NCBI GenBank assembly: GCA_022710185.1
Contig: JAKLHK010000008.1
Span: forward strand, 1-64,000
Source: Bacteroidota bacterium
GTDB lineage: Bacteria > Bacteroidota > Bacteroidia > Bacteroidales > JAGNHN01
Direction of reading: 5' to 3'
Length of the DNA: 64,000 nucleotides
Notes under the pieces: generated by a model
The model's database searches: none
What the model saw: the letters and a program-made list of their open reading frames with translations, nothing else
Told to the model about the DNA's origin: nothing
Shown: positions 23,458-33,035 of the stretch, in pieces
How positions within the stretch are numbered: position 1 is the first letter of the stretch
Layout of the letters: each line of letters begins with the position of its first letter
Made by a program: the position numbers and the translations under genes

Positions 23458-25098
23458 TCAGTAGTTCCAGTTCAGGCCGAAAGTGTAGGTGGGTCCGGAA
23501 TTGGGCAGGAAGGCGGGCTGGGGACGCCCCGGCCACGTGGACAGGAAGGCTGCATTCAATGCCAAGTGAGCGAAAACCTCATAGCGCAGGCGGAGCTCAT
23601 GACAACCCGAGCTCCAGTTCTCGCTTTCCATGAAGGGAAGGCCCAGCCTGTCGGCGCCCAGGGAAGTGTAGTCGGGCCCAAGCCTCAACCCGGTATAGGA
23701 ATACTGCACCCAGCCCATGGGAAGGGGTGTCCAGCGCAGGGAAAAATAGATCTCATCGGCATTGTCTGGAAGATAGCTGCCCAGGTTGTAATGATTGGAT
23801 TCGAAGGTTGTCAGTGGGGTGTTGTGCCGGTACACCAACGGATTGTTCCGGGTGTATTCCAGAATGAAGCGAAAATTTCGGGCAGGGAGGTCGTACACTG
23901 CCATCCCGGCCTTCATTCCAAAGAAATTGGAGTGCTCATCCTTGTCCCACAGCCTGCTGAAGGAGATCTCATCCACAAACAGGCTGGCGTAGAAATGAAA
24001 CCTGCGGAGCTGGTATGAACTGATATCGAAGAACATCTGGGAGTTCTGTCCCAGCCGGCTGCTGCCGGCCCCGGTAAGGGTGTGGTCCACCGATTTCCAG
24101 AAGAGAAAAGGGATGAAGAAGGCGAACTTCGGTTGATCGTCGCTGTATATTATGCTGTTGCCGAAGGAGATGCTGAGTTTTTCCATCGGCCTCACAGTAA
24201 AGAGGTTAGCAGCGATGTACTTGTCATAGAAGTACTCCCTGCGCTCGGTGCCGTAGGCGTTGGAATACCATCCGGTGCGGGAGCTGTCGATCACCCCTGA
24301 GATCAGCCACCCATGAAAATAGTTGAATTCCAGCCACTTTGCCGGGTTCAGATGGAGTTTAAGGAATGGGAAGGAGGGAGCTCTCCCCCCAAAGATAGAG
24401 GTACCGTGGTATCCGCTGCCCCAGCGGATGTCGTCCTTGGCTATCGTAATGTCTCCCCAATCCCAGGCATAGGAGATGCCTCCCCTGGCCTCGCTGTACT
24501 CCCCACCTTCCCCGGAGATCTTGTAATTGGCCCCGGGCCTGAGGGTGATATCCTTCACTTCGCTGAGGCGGACAGATTCGTAATGGTCGGCCAGACCGCC
24601 CCAGAAGCCCCAGTGCCTGCCCATGCCGGCGGTGAATGCCAAGCCGCTGCGCCTCCAGTATTCCATTCCATGCGCGTTGACCATGCCTTCCGCACCCAAC
24701 AGGGGCTTGATCCTCAACCAGAAGCGGGAGTCGCGTATGGAAAGAAGGTCGCTGTTCACCGCAGCGTCAGGAAATTGTCGCAGACCCTCAAGAATGGATC
24801 GTGTCCTTACAGGGCCGGCGGGAACCGCTTCCTCTTCAAACCGGAGCGGGGCAAGGTGATTGCGGAGCGTCTGTGCGAGGCGGCTATTGCCCGGAAGGGA
24901 ATCGGCGGCTCCGCTCAGGGCCTGGCGTATGCTGCGGGAAGAAAGGGATCCGGTGGCCAGGTCAAGGTCTGTGTAGCCGAGGGCTGTCAGCTCGTCCAAA
25001 AGATCATACACCCCTTCATTGCGAAAGTGGACCGGTACTTCCTGGCTCAGAACATTCCAGGAGAGGAGCAGGAACAGGAGGAAAGCCGTATGTCTCAT
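23458..25098 (-). CDS. Outer-membrane beta-barrel protein, Wzi-like (capsule assembly family)
   Basis: 546 residues from the ATG at 25098, which opens a clear signal peptide (MRHTAFLLFLLLSWNVLSQ). The open frame reaches upstream to 25287, but that stretch overlaps the RNase HI gene and lacks secretory features. The rest is made of alternating amphipathic strands ending in an aromatic residue (FGLNWNY). The segment with DDIRWGSGYHG and APSFPFLKLHLNP (about 235-265) resembles the Wzi capsule-assembly family of Bacteroidota, whose members help organise surface polysaccharide. It lies 11 bp downstream of RNase HI on the same strand. Assignment is by pattern only. Confidence 0.72.
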   Translation of the reverse strand: MRHTAFLLFLLLSWNVLSQEVPVHFRNEGVYDLLDELTALGYTDLDLATGSLSSRSIRQALSGAADSLPGNSRLAQTLRNHLAPLRFEEEAVPAGPVRTRSILEGLRQFPDAAVNSDLLSIRDSRFWLRIKPLLGAEGMVNAHGMEYWRRSGLAFTAGMGRHWGFWGGLADHYESVRLSEVKDITLRPGANYKISGEGGEYSEARGGISYAWDWGDITIAKDDIRWGSGYHGTSIFGGRAPSFPFLKLHLNPAKWLEFNYFHGWLISGVIDSSRTGWYSNAYGTERREYFYDKYIAANLFTVRPMEKLSISFGNSIIYSDDQPKFAFFIPFLFWKSVDHTLTGAGSSRLGQNSQMFFDISSYQLRRFHFYASLFVDEISFSRLWDKDEHSNFFGMKAGMAVYDLPARNFRFILEYTRNNPLVYRHNTPLTTFESNHYNLGSYLPDNADEIYFSLRWTPLPMGWVQYSYTGLRLGPDYTSLGADRLGLPFMESENWSSGCHELRLRYEVFAHLALNAAFLSTWPGRPQPAFLPNSGPTYTFGLNWNY

Positions 25099-25109
25099 AA
25101 CCGGCGGCT

Positions 25110-25742
25110 TTACTTCCTTCCGAAATCCGCCGGCACTTCTCCCCAGGCGGAGGTCTCCCACTTGAGCACGGGGTTCTTCCACCGGTGGATAGCCAACCAG
25201 CGTTCTGCGCGTTCGATCAGTTCGAACACCCGGGCATTCCTGGCACTCCTGGGGAGTTTCGTATTGGCCTTCTTGTCCTTTACCCATTTGATGGCGGTCC
25301 GTGAATCCGAGTACACGGGGATGTCCAGGTTGCGTTCATGAAGGAATGCCAGGGCGTGGACGATGGCCAGGAACTCTCCGATGTTCACGGTCCCTTCTTC
25401 GAAGGGTCCCTGGTGAAACAGTTGCGCTCCCGTGCGGGTGTCCACACCCCGGTATTCCAGTACGCCGGGGTTGCCTGAACAGGCGGCGTCCACCGCCAGG
25501 CTGTTGGTGTCAGGTCCCCGGCCAAACTCAGGCTCAGCTCCGATCAGCTTAGCCTTTTTACCGATAAAGTGGTGCGGAGGTTTCGAAAAAGCCTCCCAGG
25601 CCTGGTCTTCATTCTCAAATCCTTTGTATAAAGCACCTTCCACGCCATCCACCTGCTCCTTGCAGGCTGCCCAGGAGGGGTATACCCCGGGCACCTTACC
25701 CCTCCACACGACGTAGTGGGTGTTTTTATTCTTTTTCGACAT
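25110..25742 (-). CDS. rnhA: Ribonuclease HI with viroplasmin-type N-terminal domain
   Basis: 210 residues. The N-terminal 50 residues (HYVVWRGKVPGVYPSW ... YKGFENEDQAWEAF) form the RNA:DNA-hybrid-binding viroplasmin domain found in eukaryotic-type RNase H1. The catalytic domain shows the four acidic metal ligands: Asp85 (AVDAACSGNPG), Glu123 (IGEFLAI), Asp146 (YSDSRTA) and Asp206 (PADFGRK). It degrades the RNA strand of RNA:DNA hybrids. A TATCTTTA box lies 5 bp upstream of the ATG, so the leader is very short. The Wzi-like gene follows 11 bp downstream and is probably co-transcribed. Confidence 0.93.
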   Translation of the reverse strand: MSKKNKNTHYVVWRGKVPGVYPSWAACKEQVDGVEGALYKGFENEDQAWEAFSKPPHHFIGKKAKLIGAEPEFGRGPDTNSLAVDAACSGNPGVLEYRGVDTRTGAQLFHQGPFEEGTVNIGEFLAIVHALAFLHERNLDIPVYSDSRTAIKWVKDKKANTKLPRSARNARVFELIERAERWLAIHRWKNPVLKWETSAWGEVPADFGRK

Positions 25743-25747
25743 GGGGA

Positions 25748-25755
25748 TAAAGATA
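25748..25755 (-). promoter_or_regulatory. -7-like promoter box for rnhA
   Basis: TATCTTTA on the minus strand, one base from the consensus and 5 bp before the ATG at 25742. Confidence 0.4.
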
Positions 25756-25798
25756 AGGAAGACGCGAAAGAGGAGGAATATGTTGGATAGGGTTAATA

Positions 25799-25833
25799 AA
25801 AAGGCCGCTCCCGGAGTGCGGAAGCGGCCTTTT
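25799..25833 (-). terminator. Terminator of the seven-repeat T9SS gene
   Basis: Stem of 11 bp: AAAAGGCCGCT (25799-25809) pairs with AGCGGCCTTTT (25823-25833). Read on the minus strand it ends in a T-run, 15 bp after the stop codon of the upstream gene. It separates that gene from the rnhA promoter. Confidence 0.85.
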
Positions 25834-25848
25834 AGCGAGTGTTACAGC

Positions 25849-28800
25849 TCAGTGCGCGATCACCAGGATCCGGCTCTGCTCAACGCGGTGCTGGGCCGAG
25901 GTGGCGACCAGGCGGTAGTGGTAGACCCCGGGTGCCAGCTTGCCGGCATCGAAGGCTACCTCATGGCTTCCGGCCGGCTGTTCCCCTGCAAAGATCGTGG
26001 CCACCTCTTCTCCGAGGAGGTTCAGCAGGCTCAGCTCTACCCTGCTGTCGGCAGGAAGGCTGTAGGGGATCGTGGTGAGGCCCTGGAAGGGGTTGGGGTA
26101 GTTGTATCCCAGTACGAACTCGGGTTCAGCAATGTACAGTTTAGGTATGGTCAGCAGGGCATGTCCCAGCGGACGGGCTTCCGGATCGGCCAGGCTGCTC
26201 TCGCTGCCGATGCGCCAGGCATTGTGAGGCGGTACCAACCAGGAGGCTTCGATGTACAGCAGGGCCTGTCCGGCGCTTGCCTTCAGGGGCTCGGTGCTGA
26301 ACCAGGCGATGCGCAGCTCGTTGCCCTGCACCCGGTACACCAGGTTATCGGGCTGAGGTCCATTCATGCGTACACTCTCCACCCTGAGCCCGGCGGGCAC
26401 ATACAGCACCAGGGAAACGGCCCCCAGTTGCATCCCCTGCGATGCCTGCAGGGGGATCAGGGTGCGTCCGGCCGTGCTCCGGAGCAGGCCGGATTCCTGC
26501 AGGTCTACCGTGGCAGGCGTCTGCTTGCCGGGCACGAAGGAACCGTCTACGTCCCCGTAACATATGCCACGGAAGTTGACCGTACCGCTGCCTATGCCTA
26601 TGGTGTAGAATGTGGGACTCTCGAAGAGCCAGTCTCCGGCCGCAAAAGCGGTATCCAGGCCGGCGAACCTCCGGTTGCAGAGCAGGGCGTCCACGGAATT
26701 CACATAGGCTGAGCCGTTCACGTCAGCAGCGCCGGCCTTAAGCCCTGAAAGGGTGAGGGAGTCGACGAAATGCTTCATGATCAGCAGGGCGTCGGTGGCA
26801 TTGACCCCACCCCAGGGCCGTTCGGAACGGGCCGACAGGGTGTACCAGCCCGTGCCTACATCGACGAAGCTGAACGCCCCGCCGCTGCTGGTAAGGGCCG
26901 TGTCAACCGGCAGGGCCTGGTTCAAGAATACCTGGCTGGAGGGCACAGGCGAAGCCATGGTGTTGTCATAGCTGAGCAGCCCGGAGATGGTGGCGCCATC
27001 CTGGGGACCTACATAAATGGTCACATTGTCGCTGGCCTGGCATCCGTACTGGTCGGTGACGCTCACGGATACCGTTGAAGTGCTGCCCAGGAAGACGGTG
27101 GTAGCGGAATCGGTGTAGTCACCGAAGGCCCACCACGGGCTCCAGTAGAAGGTGTAGGGCGGGGTGCCTCCCATGGCGGCAGCGCTCACCTGGGCGGTAT
27201 CCCCGAAGTCGACCACCTGGTCCATGCCGGCCTCGACCGTAGGATTGGGGTGCACGGTCACGCTGAGGGATGAGGCGGTGCCCATCCCGCAGGCGTTGAC
27301 TGGAGTAACCGTGACCAGTCCGGTCTGCGGTGTGCCGTGGAAGTCCACATAGACCCAGGGCCCGTACCACCAGGTGTTTCCGGTGCTGACGATCGTCGCC
27401 CCGGAGGGAACCGTCCAATGGTAGCTCTCGGCATTCGCCACGTATGGGATGCTGAAATAGGCAGTCGACCCGCTGGAACAAAGGTCGGTGGGGCCATTGA
27501 TGGCCCCGGCCGCTGCGGGCAGGGGATACACATCGAATTCAATGGGTATTCCCGTATACAGCCCCGTGTAATAGACATCGCTCACCTGCAACACCCTGGC
27601 CGTAAAATGTCCTGCGGTATCAGGGATCACATTGAAGCTGAAAAAGGACTGCGGTATGCCCGACACGGTGTGGTTGGTGAACCCATCGAAATAGCTCAGG
27701 GTCCAGGGCCCGGTACCGGTCATATGCACCAGGAAGCTCGCGGTGTCGTTGATGCATACGCCTACCGGACCGCTGAGCGAGGCCGTAGGCAGGGTGTCGA
27801 TGTAGTGGAAGATCGTATCCCGGGCGTAGAGGCTCCATCGTCCGTATTCATCCTTCACCCTGACATAGATCTGGTGCTGCCCGAAGCTCAGCCCGGTATA
27901 GTCCAGGGGCCAGGCCAGGAAGGGGATATGGGCGGTGGGTACCGCCAGGGGGACATTGATTGCGTTGCCCTCCCCGGGGTCTGTATCGAAGAAGTATTCC
28001 ACTTCGGCAATCTGGGGCAGACTGGGATATACGGTCTGTTTGAAGAAAGGCCTGAAATGCGTCATGCTCCATTTTCCCCTGCTGTCCTGCGCTCTTACCA
28101 TTAGCTTGTGGAAGCCTTCAGTCAGGGAATCAATGGGAATAAGGATGTTCAGGCTGAGATCTGAGGTGTCATGGGTCACAGGAATGGCCGTGGCCTGCCC
28201 TAAACCCGGGTCCTGATCGATGAAATACTCCATCCGCGTGATAGTAGGAAGGACCGGGGACTTGCTTTCCTTGTAGAAGAAGCGGTAGCTCGTCTGGCTC
28301 CATTGTCCGGAGGCATCCATTACCCTGGCAAACAGGCTGTGGAAGCCGTCAGGGATGGCACTGATGTCGATGGACAGGGTAACATCCATTCCCGGGGCAT
28401 GCGTGAAGTTTACCGGAGTCCCCTGACCATAGCCAGGATCAGTATCCAGGAAGTACTCCGCAGCCACGAGATGGTGCAGGGAATCGGCCAGAGGCAGCCG
28501 GAAAAAGGCTTTCGACTGGCTGTGGCTCCAGCGCCCTTCACTGTCCTTCACCCTCACATGAAGGCTGTGGAAGCCCAGGGACAGCCCAGAGAGGTCAATG
28601 GAAAGGCTGATGCTGTCGTCAATAGGGCCTGGAGTCACGGGCAGGGGGGTAGCCTGTCCGAAGCCGGGATCAGTATCGAAGAAATATTCTCCGGCCACGA
28701 TATCCGGTATAACGGCTGGTGTGGTCAACTTGTACAGGCTGCGTTGCTGGTTGAGGCTCCATCGCCCGAAGGCGTCCATTGCGCGAACATGCAGGCTGTG

Positions 28801-29511
28801 AAAGCCATCGCTGAGCGCGCTCAGGTCAATGGTATGCGACACCAATCCTGTATTCTGAAGAGGAGTGATGGAGATTGGTGTGCCTTGCCCAAATCCGGGA
28901 TCGGTATCGAAGAAATACTCCAAACGGGTAACATCAGGCTGCAGCGGACCAGCCACCAGGTGATAGAAGCTGCGGGTGATGGTGTGGCTCCATTCGCCCT
29001 GGTTGTTCAGGGCCCTGACATACAGGTTATGAAACCCCGGACTCAGGGTGCTGAGGTCGATGGCAACAGCCAGGGAATCCACCGGAGAACTGTGGGTGAA
29101 AGCCACCGGGGTCCCGTTACCACGACCAGGGTCCGTGTCGAAGAAGTATTCCATTTTTACCAGGTGGCCCGCCGGGGGCGCGCTCACCAGTTTGTAGAAC
29201 ATCCGGTGGATGGGATGGCTCCAGCGCATGCTGTCGTCCCTCACCCTCACGAAGAGACGGTGAAAGCCGGGACTGACGCTGGCCAGGCTGATGCTCAGGG
29301 GCAGGCTGTCCAGATGCGCGCTGGGGGTGATGCTGACCGGGGTTCCCTGCCCGTGGCCGGGATCCGTGTCGAAGAAGTACTCCACCGCGTTGATCTGCTG
29401 ACCGCTCGCCATATAGGGCAGGATCGCCAGCACACTGAGCCAAAGAAGGCGCAGCACGCTACGTTTGAGCGCACCCAGCCTGTTCCTTGGGGCATGATCG
29501 GTTCTGTTCAT
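25849..29511 (-). CDS. Large T9SS protein with seven EYFFDTDPG repeats
   Basis: 1220 residues. Signal peptide about 15-38. Residues 41-573 hold seven repeats of 73-77 residues starting at 41, 118, 194, 271, 348, 424 and 501. Each has EYFFDTDPGxGxGT near its start, then S-x-G-F-H-x-L-x-V-R and G-R-W-S near its end. Ig/PKD-like domains follow (about 580-820). A further segment has a small beta-sandwich and two dockerin-like helices (VNATDALLIMKHFVD and ADVNGSAYVNSVDALL), then a cohesin-like fold, and finally a type A T9SS domain (YNYPNPFQGLTTIPY to the end). It is probably a surface-exposed adhesin or structural protein. The D-T-D-P-G-x-G loops could bind calcium; this is inferred. The beta-helix gene lies 52 bp upstream in the same direction. 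Confidence 0.88.
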   Translation of the reverse strand: MNRTDHAPRNRLGALKRSVLRLLWLSVLAILPYMASGQQINAVEYFFDTDPGHGQGTPVSITPSAHLDSLPLSISLASVSPGFHRLFVRVRDDSMRWSHPIHRMFYKLVSAPPAGHLVKMEYFFDTDPGRGNGTPVAFTHSSPVDSLAVAIDLSTLSPGFHNLYVRALNNQGEWSHTITRSFYHLVAGPLQPDVTRLEYFFDTDPGFGQGTPISITPLQNTGLVSHTIDLSALSDGFHSLHVRAMDAFGRWSLNQQRSLYKLTTPAVIPDIVAGEYFFDTDPGFGQATPLPVTPGPIDDSISLSIDLSGLSLGFHSLHVRVKDSEGRWSHSQSKAFFRLPLADSLHHLVAAEYFLDTDPGYGQGTPVNFTHAPGMDVTLSIDISAIPDGFHSLFARVMDASGQWSQTSYRFFYKESKSPVLPTITRMEYFIDQDPGLGQATAIPVTHDTSDLSLNILIPIDSLTEGFHKLMVRAQDSRGKWSMTHFRPFFKQTVYPSLPQIAEVEYFFDTDPGEGNAINVPLAVPTAHIPFLAWPLDYTGLSFGQHQIYVRVKDEYGRWSLYARDTIFHYIDTLPTASLSGPVGVCINDTASFLVHMTGTGPWTLSYFDGFTNHTVSGIPQSFFSFNVIPDTAGHFTARVLQVSDVYYTGLYTGIPIEFDVYPLPAAAGAINGPTDLCSSGSTAYFSIPYVANAESYHWTVPSGATIVSTGNTWWYGPWVYVDFHGTPQTGLVTVTPVNACGMGTASSLSVTVHPNPTVEAGMDQVVDFGDTAQVSAAAMGGTPPYTFYWSPWWAFGDYTDSATTVFLGSTSTVSVSVTDQYGCQASDNVTIYVGPQDGATISGLLSYDNTMASPVPSSQVFLNQALPVDTALTSSGGAFSFVDVGTGWYTLSARSERPWGGVNATDALLIMKHFVDSLTLSGLKAGAADVNGSAYVNSVDALLCNRRFAGLDTAFAAGDWLFESPTFYTIGIGSGTVNFRGICYGDVDGSFVPGKQTPATVDLQESGLLRSTAGRTLIPLQASQGMQLGAVSLVLYVPAGLRVESVRMNGPQPDNLVYRVQGNELRIAWFSTEPLKASAGQALLYIEASWLVPPHNAWRIGSESSLADPEARPLGHALLTIPKLYIAEPEFVLGYNYPNPFQGLTTIPYSLPADSRVELSLLNLLGEEVATIFAGEQPAGSHEVAFDAGKLAPGVYHYRLVATSAQHRVEQSRILVIAH

Positions 29512-29563
29512 AGCCAGTTCGCGTTTGCGGACCTTGCTTCCGGCAACGTGCCGGGAACAGGGA

Positions 29564-30553
29564 TCAGTTGTGTGACTTGGCTTTGATGGCTACATCCAGG
29601 GTATTGGAAGGGATGGCCGGAGCCAGGAAGTAATACACCGAGGGGATATTGGGCATACCGGAAAGGATATAGGGGAAGGGACCGCCGTACATGCCACAGT
29701 CTACCCCGTTCTCCCCTGCACCTATGGCCGGAGAACCCGTGCGAAGCTTCCACTGCCCGTCGGTGCTGGTGCCGGTGGTGCCTTCGAATACGTTGGCCAT
29801 TGATACGTTCGACTGGTTGCCATTGGCCGTGCCAAAGGAGGCATCGTACCCGATGTTGTACTCGTAAACACAGTTGTAGTTGGTAAACCCGCCCCAGTAT
29901 AGGATGTTGTTCTTGAGGGTGGAGTTGTATACGCCGATGTATCCGTGAACTATGTTATTCGTAATAATCCCGTAAAAATTGCTGCCCGAGTTCAGGTAGC
30001 CGTGGATGTAGTTGTTGCTGATCAGGATGTTGTTGGCGGCATAAGGGAAATACACAGCGTATCCGTACACGGAGGAGGATCCGATGTAATTCTGGGTGAT
30101 GATGATGTTGCTCAGGTTGTTCTCGGGAGCGTAGATAGCATAATAGGAAGAGAAACTGAAATAGTTGCGGGTGATGAAGATGTCATTGGTATAGATGTAG
30201 ATGTACCCAACGGTAATCCCCATCACTTTGGACCCGGCGCTGCCGGCGTTGAAGTAGATGTAATCCACAGTGCCGGACACCGGGGCGGCCTGGGTCTGCG
30301 GGTTCTGGGAAAGGAAGTATCCGCTGCCGATGATCACCAGGGGCTTGGTGCACGTCAGGGAGCCGGCGCTGATGGCACTGCCTTCGATGTAGAGTGTATC
30401 GCCAACTGAGGCGGCATTGTGAGCGGCCTGGATGGTGGCGAAGTCTGCAGCACTACCTGCAGCACCGTTCACCCGCCAAACGGCGGCCGTGGCATTCGAG
30501 GTCAGCACAACGAGGGCAAGGATGAGCCCGCTGAAGAGGATGGTTCGTTTCAT
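29564..30553 (-). CDS. Secreted right-handed beta-helix protein
   Basis: 329 residues. Signal peptide 1-23 (MKRTILFSGLILALVVLTSN). DFATIQAAHNAASVGDTLYIEGS at about 38-60 is the standard opening of pectate-lyase-like parallel beta-helices. The middle (about 105-235) is a run of short N-N-I-x-I-x-x-N-Y-I rungs rich in Tyr and Asn. Catalytic residues of polysaccharide lyases are not evident, so it may be a binding or structural helix. No clear T9SS domain is visible; the C terminus ends in a short beta-rich segment. It is followed after 52 bp by the large repeat protein, probably in one transcript. Confidence 0.82.
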   Translation of the reverse strand: MKRTILFSGLILALVVLTSNATAAVWRVNGAAGSAADFATIQAAHNAASVGDTLYIEGSAISAGSLTCTKPLVIIGSGYFLSQNPQTQAAPVSGTVDYIYFNAGSAGSKVMGITVGYIYIYTNDIFITRNYFSFSSYYAIYAPENNLSNIIITQNYIGSSSVYGYAVYFPYAANNILISNNYIHGYLNSGSNFYGIITNNIVHGYIGVYNSTLKNNILYWGGFTNYNCVYEYNIGYDASFGTANGNQSNVSMANVFEGTTGTSTDGQWKLRTGSPAIGAGENGVDCGMYGGPFPYILSGMPNIPSVYYFLAPAIPSNTLDVAIKAKSHN

Positions 30554-30914
30554 TGCTTTGAAGGTTTGAGGTTAGTTATTCTGATTCGAGGTTTGATTTT
30601 CCGCAAGCGGGTATTCCTTAATTCGCAGGGGCCAGTGCACATCACATTAAACCGTCCGCAAAGTTGCGGCCAGCGGTAAACTCACCCAGACATTCCGGAG
30701 AATGTCACAGGCTTCAGGATGTCTTTGATTCTCACGCCTACTGCTAATCCAAAGATACGGCAGATTTGGCCGTATAGCATTAGAATGCCGGGGCCTCTTT
30801 AGCCCGCCTGGCCGCTTCATATTCAAAGAATTCAGAACGTGCGCAATTAATAACAACAAAATCAATCAGATACATACAGGCCGCAATTATTTCAAGCTAT
30901 TGATCAGAATTAAA

Positions 30915-30932
30915 ATACGGTAAACACCGTAT
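30915..30932. repeat. Perfect inverted repeat ATACGGT/ACCGTAT
   Basis: 7-bp arms around AAAC, in the spacer between divergently oriented genes, about 340 bp from aspS and 360 bp from the beta-helix gene. It could be a regulator-binding site; no protein can be named. Confidence 0.5.
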
Positions 30933-31130
30933 GGGGATTACGGATTTACTCCAGTCTCCCGCACCAGGAGTTCGCACGCGTACTCACAACTCAAAGTACG
31001 GGTGCGGGTACCCAGGGAAACCGTAGCCTTGCACTCGCTTTCCCACATGCATTCACACCTCGATGTACATGTTCAGGTATCCATATACATCAAACATACC
31101 AGCCACTAGCCCACTAGCCACTAGCCACTA

Positions 31131-31233
31131 GCCACTGTCTGCCGCAGGCAGACCCGCCACTGTCTGCCGCAGGCAGACCCGCCACTGTCTGCCGCAGGCA
31201 GACCCGCCACTGTCTGCCGCAAGCTGGCTTGCC
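31131..31233. repeat. Four 25-bp tandem repeats carrying a palindrome
   Basis: Three identical units start at 31131, 31156 and 31181, and a diverged fourth at 31206. Each contains GTCTGCC-GCA-GGCAGAC, a perfect 7-bp stem, so the array can form three consecutive hairpins just upstream of the aspS promoter. Confidence 0.85.
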
Positions 31234-31243
31234 ACTATATTCT

Positions 31244-31251
31244 TACCTTCG
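31244..31251 (+). promoter_or_regulatory. -7 promoter box (variant) for aspS
   Basis: TACCTTCG followed by C, 23 bp before the aspS ATG. The same TACCTTCGC variant precedes the TetR/efflux operon at 53363-53370, which supports it as a real variant in this genome. Confidence 0.45.
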
Positions 31252-31274
31252 CACCCACATTAACCAGCAAGCTT

Positions 31275-33035
31275 ATGCTACGTTCACATACCTGCGGGGA
31301 GCTTCATCTTGGGCACGTCGGAACCCCTGTACACCTCAGCGGATGGGTGCAGCGCTCACGCGACCTGGGTGGGATGACCTTCGTCGACCTCCGCGACCGC
31401 TACGGCATCACCCAGCTCGTATTCAACATGGATACCCGCCCCGATCTCTGTGCCCAGGCCCGGAGGCTGGGCCGCGAATTCGTGATCAGCGTGAGGGGAA
31501 GCGTGGCGGAACGCAGCAACAAGAACCTCCGCATCCCCACCGGGGAGATCGAGATCCTGGTGGAAGAACTGCAGGTCCTCAACGCCTCCAAAGTCCCTCC
31601 CTTCACCATAGAGGATGAAACCGACGGGGGCGACGATCTCAGGATGAAGTACCGTTACCTCGACCTTCGCAGGGCCCTCGTCCGCAATAACCTGATGCTC
31701 AGGCATCGTATGGCTATCGCTACGCGGAACTACCTAAACCAGGAAGGCTTTATCGAAGTAGAAACCCCGGTACTTATCAAATCCACACCGGAAGGCGCCC
31801 GCGATTTTGTGGTCCCCTCCCGCATGAACCCCGGGGAGTTTTATGCCCTGCCCCAGTCGCCCCAGACCTTCAAGCAGTTGCTAATGGTGTCGGGCTTCGA
31901 CAAGTATTTTCAGATCGTCAAATGTTTCCGCGACGAGGACCTTCGGGCCGACCGTCAGCCGGAGTTTACCCAGATTGACTGCGAGATGGCCTTTGTGGAC
32001 CAGGATGACATCCTTTCCACCTTTGAGGGCCTGGCCCGTCACCTGTTCCGCCAGGTAAAAGGGGTGGAGATTGGCGACTTCCCCCGCATGACGTATGCCG
32101 AGGCCATGCGGCGCTTCGGTTCCGACAAGCCGGACCTGAGGTTCGGCATGGAGTTCACTGAGCTCACTCCCCTGACCCGGGGCAAGGACTTCAAGGTTTT
32201 CGACGAGGCGGCCCTGGTGGTGGGCATCTGCGCCCCCGGCTGTGCCGAATACACCCGCAAGCAGCTCGATGAGCTGACCGATTTCGTCAGACGCCCGCAG
32301 ATCGGGGCCAAAGGATTGGTTTATGTGCGCTGCCAGGCCGACGACACATTTAAATCGTCAGTGGACAAGTTCTACACCGAAGAGGATCTGCGCAATTGGG
32401 CTGCAACCTCGGGGGCAAGGGCCGGCGACCTGCTGCTCATCCTGGCCGGGGAACCCAACCCGACGCGTAAGGCGCTCAACGAGCTCCGTCTGGAAATGGG
32501 GAACCGCCTGGGCTTGCGCGACCGGGAGAGCTTTGCGCCGCTCTGGGTCATCGATTTTCCCCTGCTGGAATGGGATGAGGACACCAGGAGGTTCTATGCC
32601 ATGCACCATCCCTTCACCTCGCCCCGTCGGGAAGACATCCCCCTGCTGGATACCGATCCGGCGCAGGTGAGGGCCAATGCCTACGACCTGGTGATCAATG
32701 GGGTGGAGATAGGCGGAGGATCCATACGTATTCATGACCGGGACCTGCAGAAAAGAATGTTCAGCATACTTGGCTTCACCGATGAGGATGCCCAGGCCCA
32801 GTTCGGATTCCTGATGAACGCCTTCGAGTACGGCGCTCCCCCTCACGGCGGCGTGGCCTTCGGCTTCGACCGCTGGTGCGCACTGTTCGGAGGGGCAGAC
32901 TCCATCCGTGACTTCATCGCCTTCCCCAAGAACAATGCCGGCCGCGACGTCATGATCGATTCGCCTGCTCCCATTTCTCAGGAGCAGCTCGACGAGCTCA
33001 GCATAGGGATACGGAGAAGTTCCAGCAACGGATGA
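31275..33035 (+). CDS. aspS: Aspartyl-tRNA synthetase
   Basis: 586 residues, the length of the bacterial type. The N-terminal OB-fold anticodon-binding domain (about 1-105) contains [20 protein letters not shown]. Class II catalytic motifs follow: motif 2 [18 protein letters not shown] (about 219-236) and motif 3 with GVAFGFDRW near 532-540. The bacterial insertion (GAD) domain lies between motifs 2 and 3. It charges tRNA-Asp with aspartate; discrimination against tRNA-Asn cannot be judged. Its stop overlaps the next gene's ATG (33032-33035), so the two are probably translationally coupled. Confidence 0.97.
   Translation: MLRSHTCGELHLGHVGTPVHLSGWVQRSRDLGGMTFVDLRDRYGITQLVFNMDTRPDLCAQARRLGREFVISVRGSVAERSNKNLRIPTGEIEILVEELQVLNASKVPPFTIEDETDGGDDLRMKYRYLDLRRALVRNNLMLRHRMAIATRNYLNQEGFIEVETPVLIKSTPEGARDFVVPSRMNPGEFYALPQSPQTFKQLLMVSGFDKYFQIVKCFRDEDLRADRQPEFTQIDCEMAFVDQDDILSTFEGLARHLFRQVKGVEIGDFPRMTYAEAMRRFGSDKPDLRFGMEFTELTPLTRGKDFKVFDEAALVVGICAPGCAEYTRKQLDELTDFVRRPQIGAKGLVYVRCQADDTFKSSVDKFYTEEDLRNWAATSGARAGDLLLILAGEPNPTRKALNELRLEMGNRLGLRDRESFAPLWVIDFPLLEWDEDTRRFYAMHHPFTSPRREDIPLLDTDPAQVRANAYDLVINGVEIGGGSIRIHDRDLQKRMFSILGFTDEDAQAQFGFLMNAFEYGAPPHGGVAFGFDRWCALFGGADSIRDFIAFPKNNAGRDVMIDSPAPISQEQLDELSIGIRRSSSNG

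Larger units (their letters stand above)
30554..31274. other. Long non-coding spacer upstream of aspS
   Basis: About 720 bp without a convincing gene, separating a minus-strand gene from plus-strand aspS. It contains an inverted repeat (30915-30932), a run of CCACTAG words (about 31103-31135), a 25-bp palindromic tandem repeat (31131-31233) and a promoter-like TACCTTCG (31244-31251). AT-rich up to about 30940. Confidence 0.6.

Noticed and set aside
28303-29586. 427-residue plus-strand frame opposite the seven-repeat gene
   Set aside because: A regular antisense shadow of the repeats; the minus-strand protein has a signal peptide and T9SS domain.
30647-30865. 72-residue minus-strand frame in the aspS spacer
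   Set aside because: No homology-like features, and no promoter or start context.
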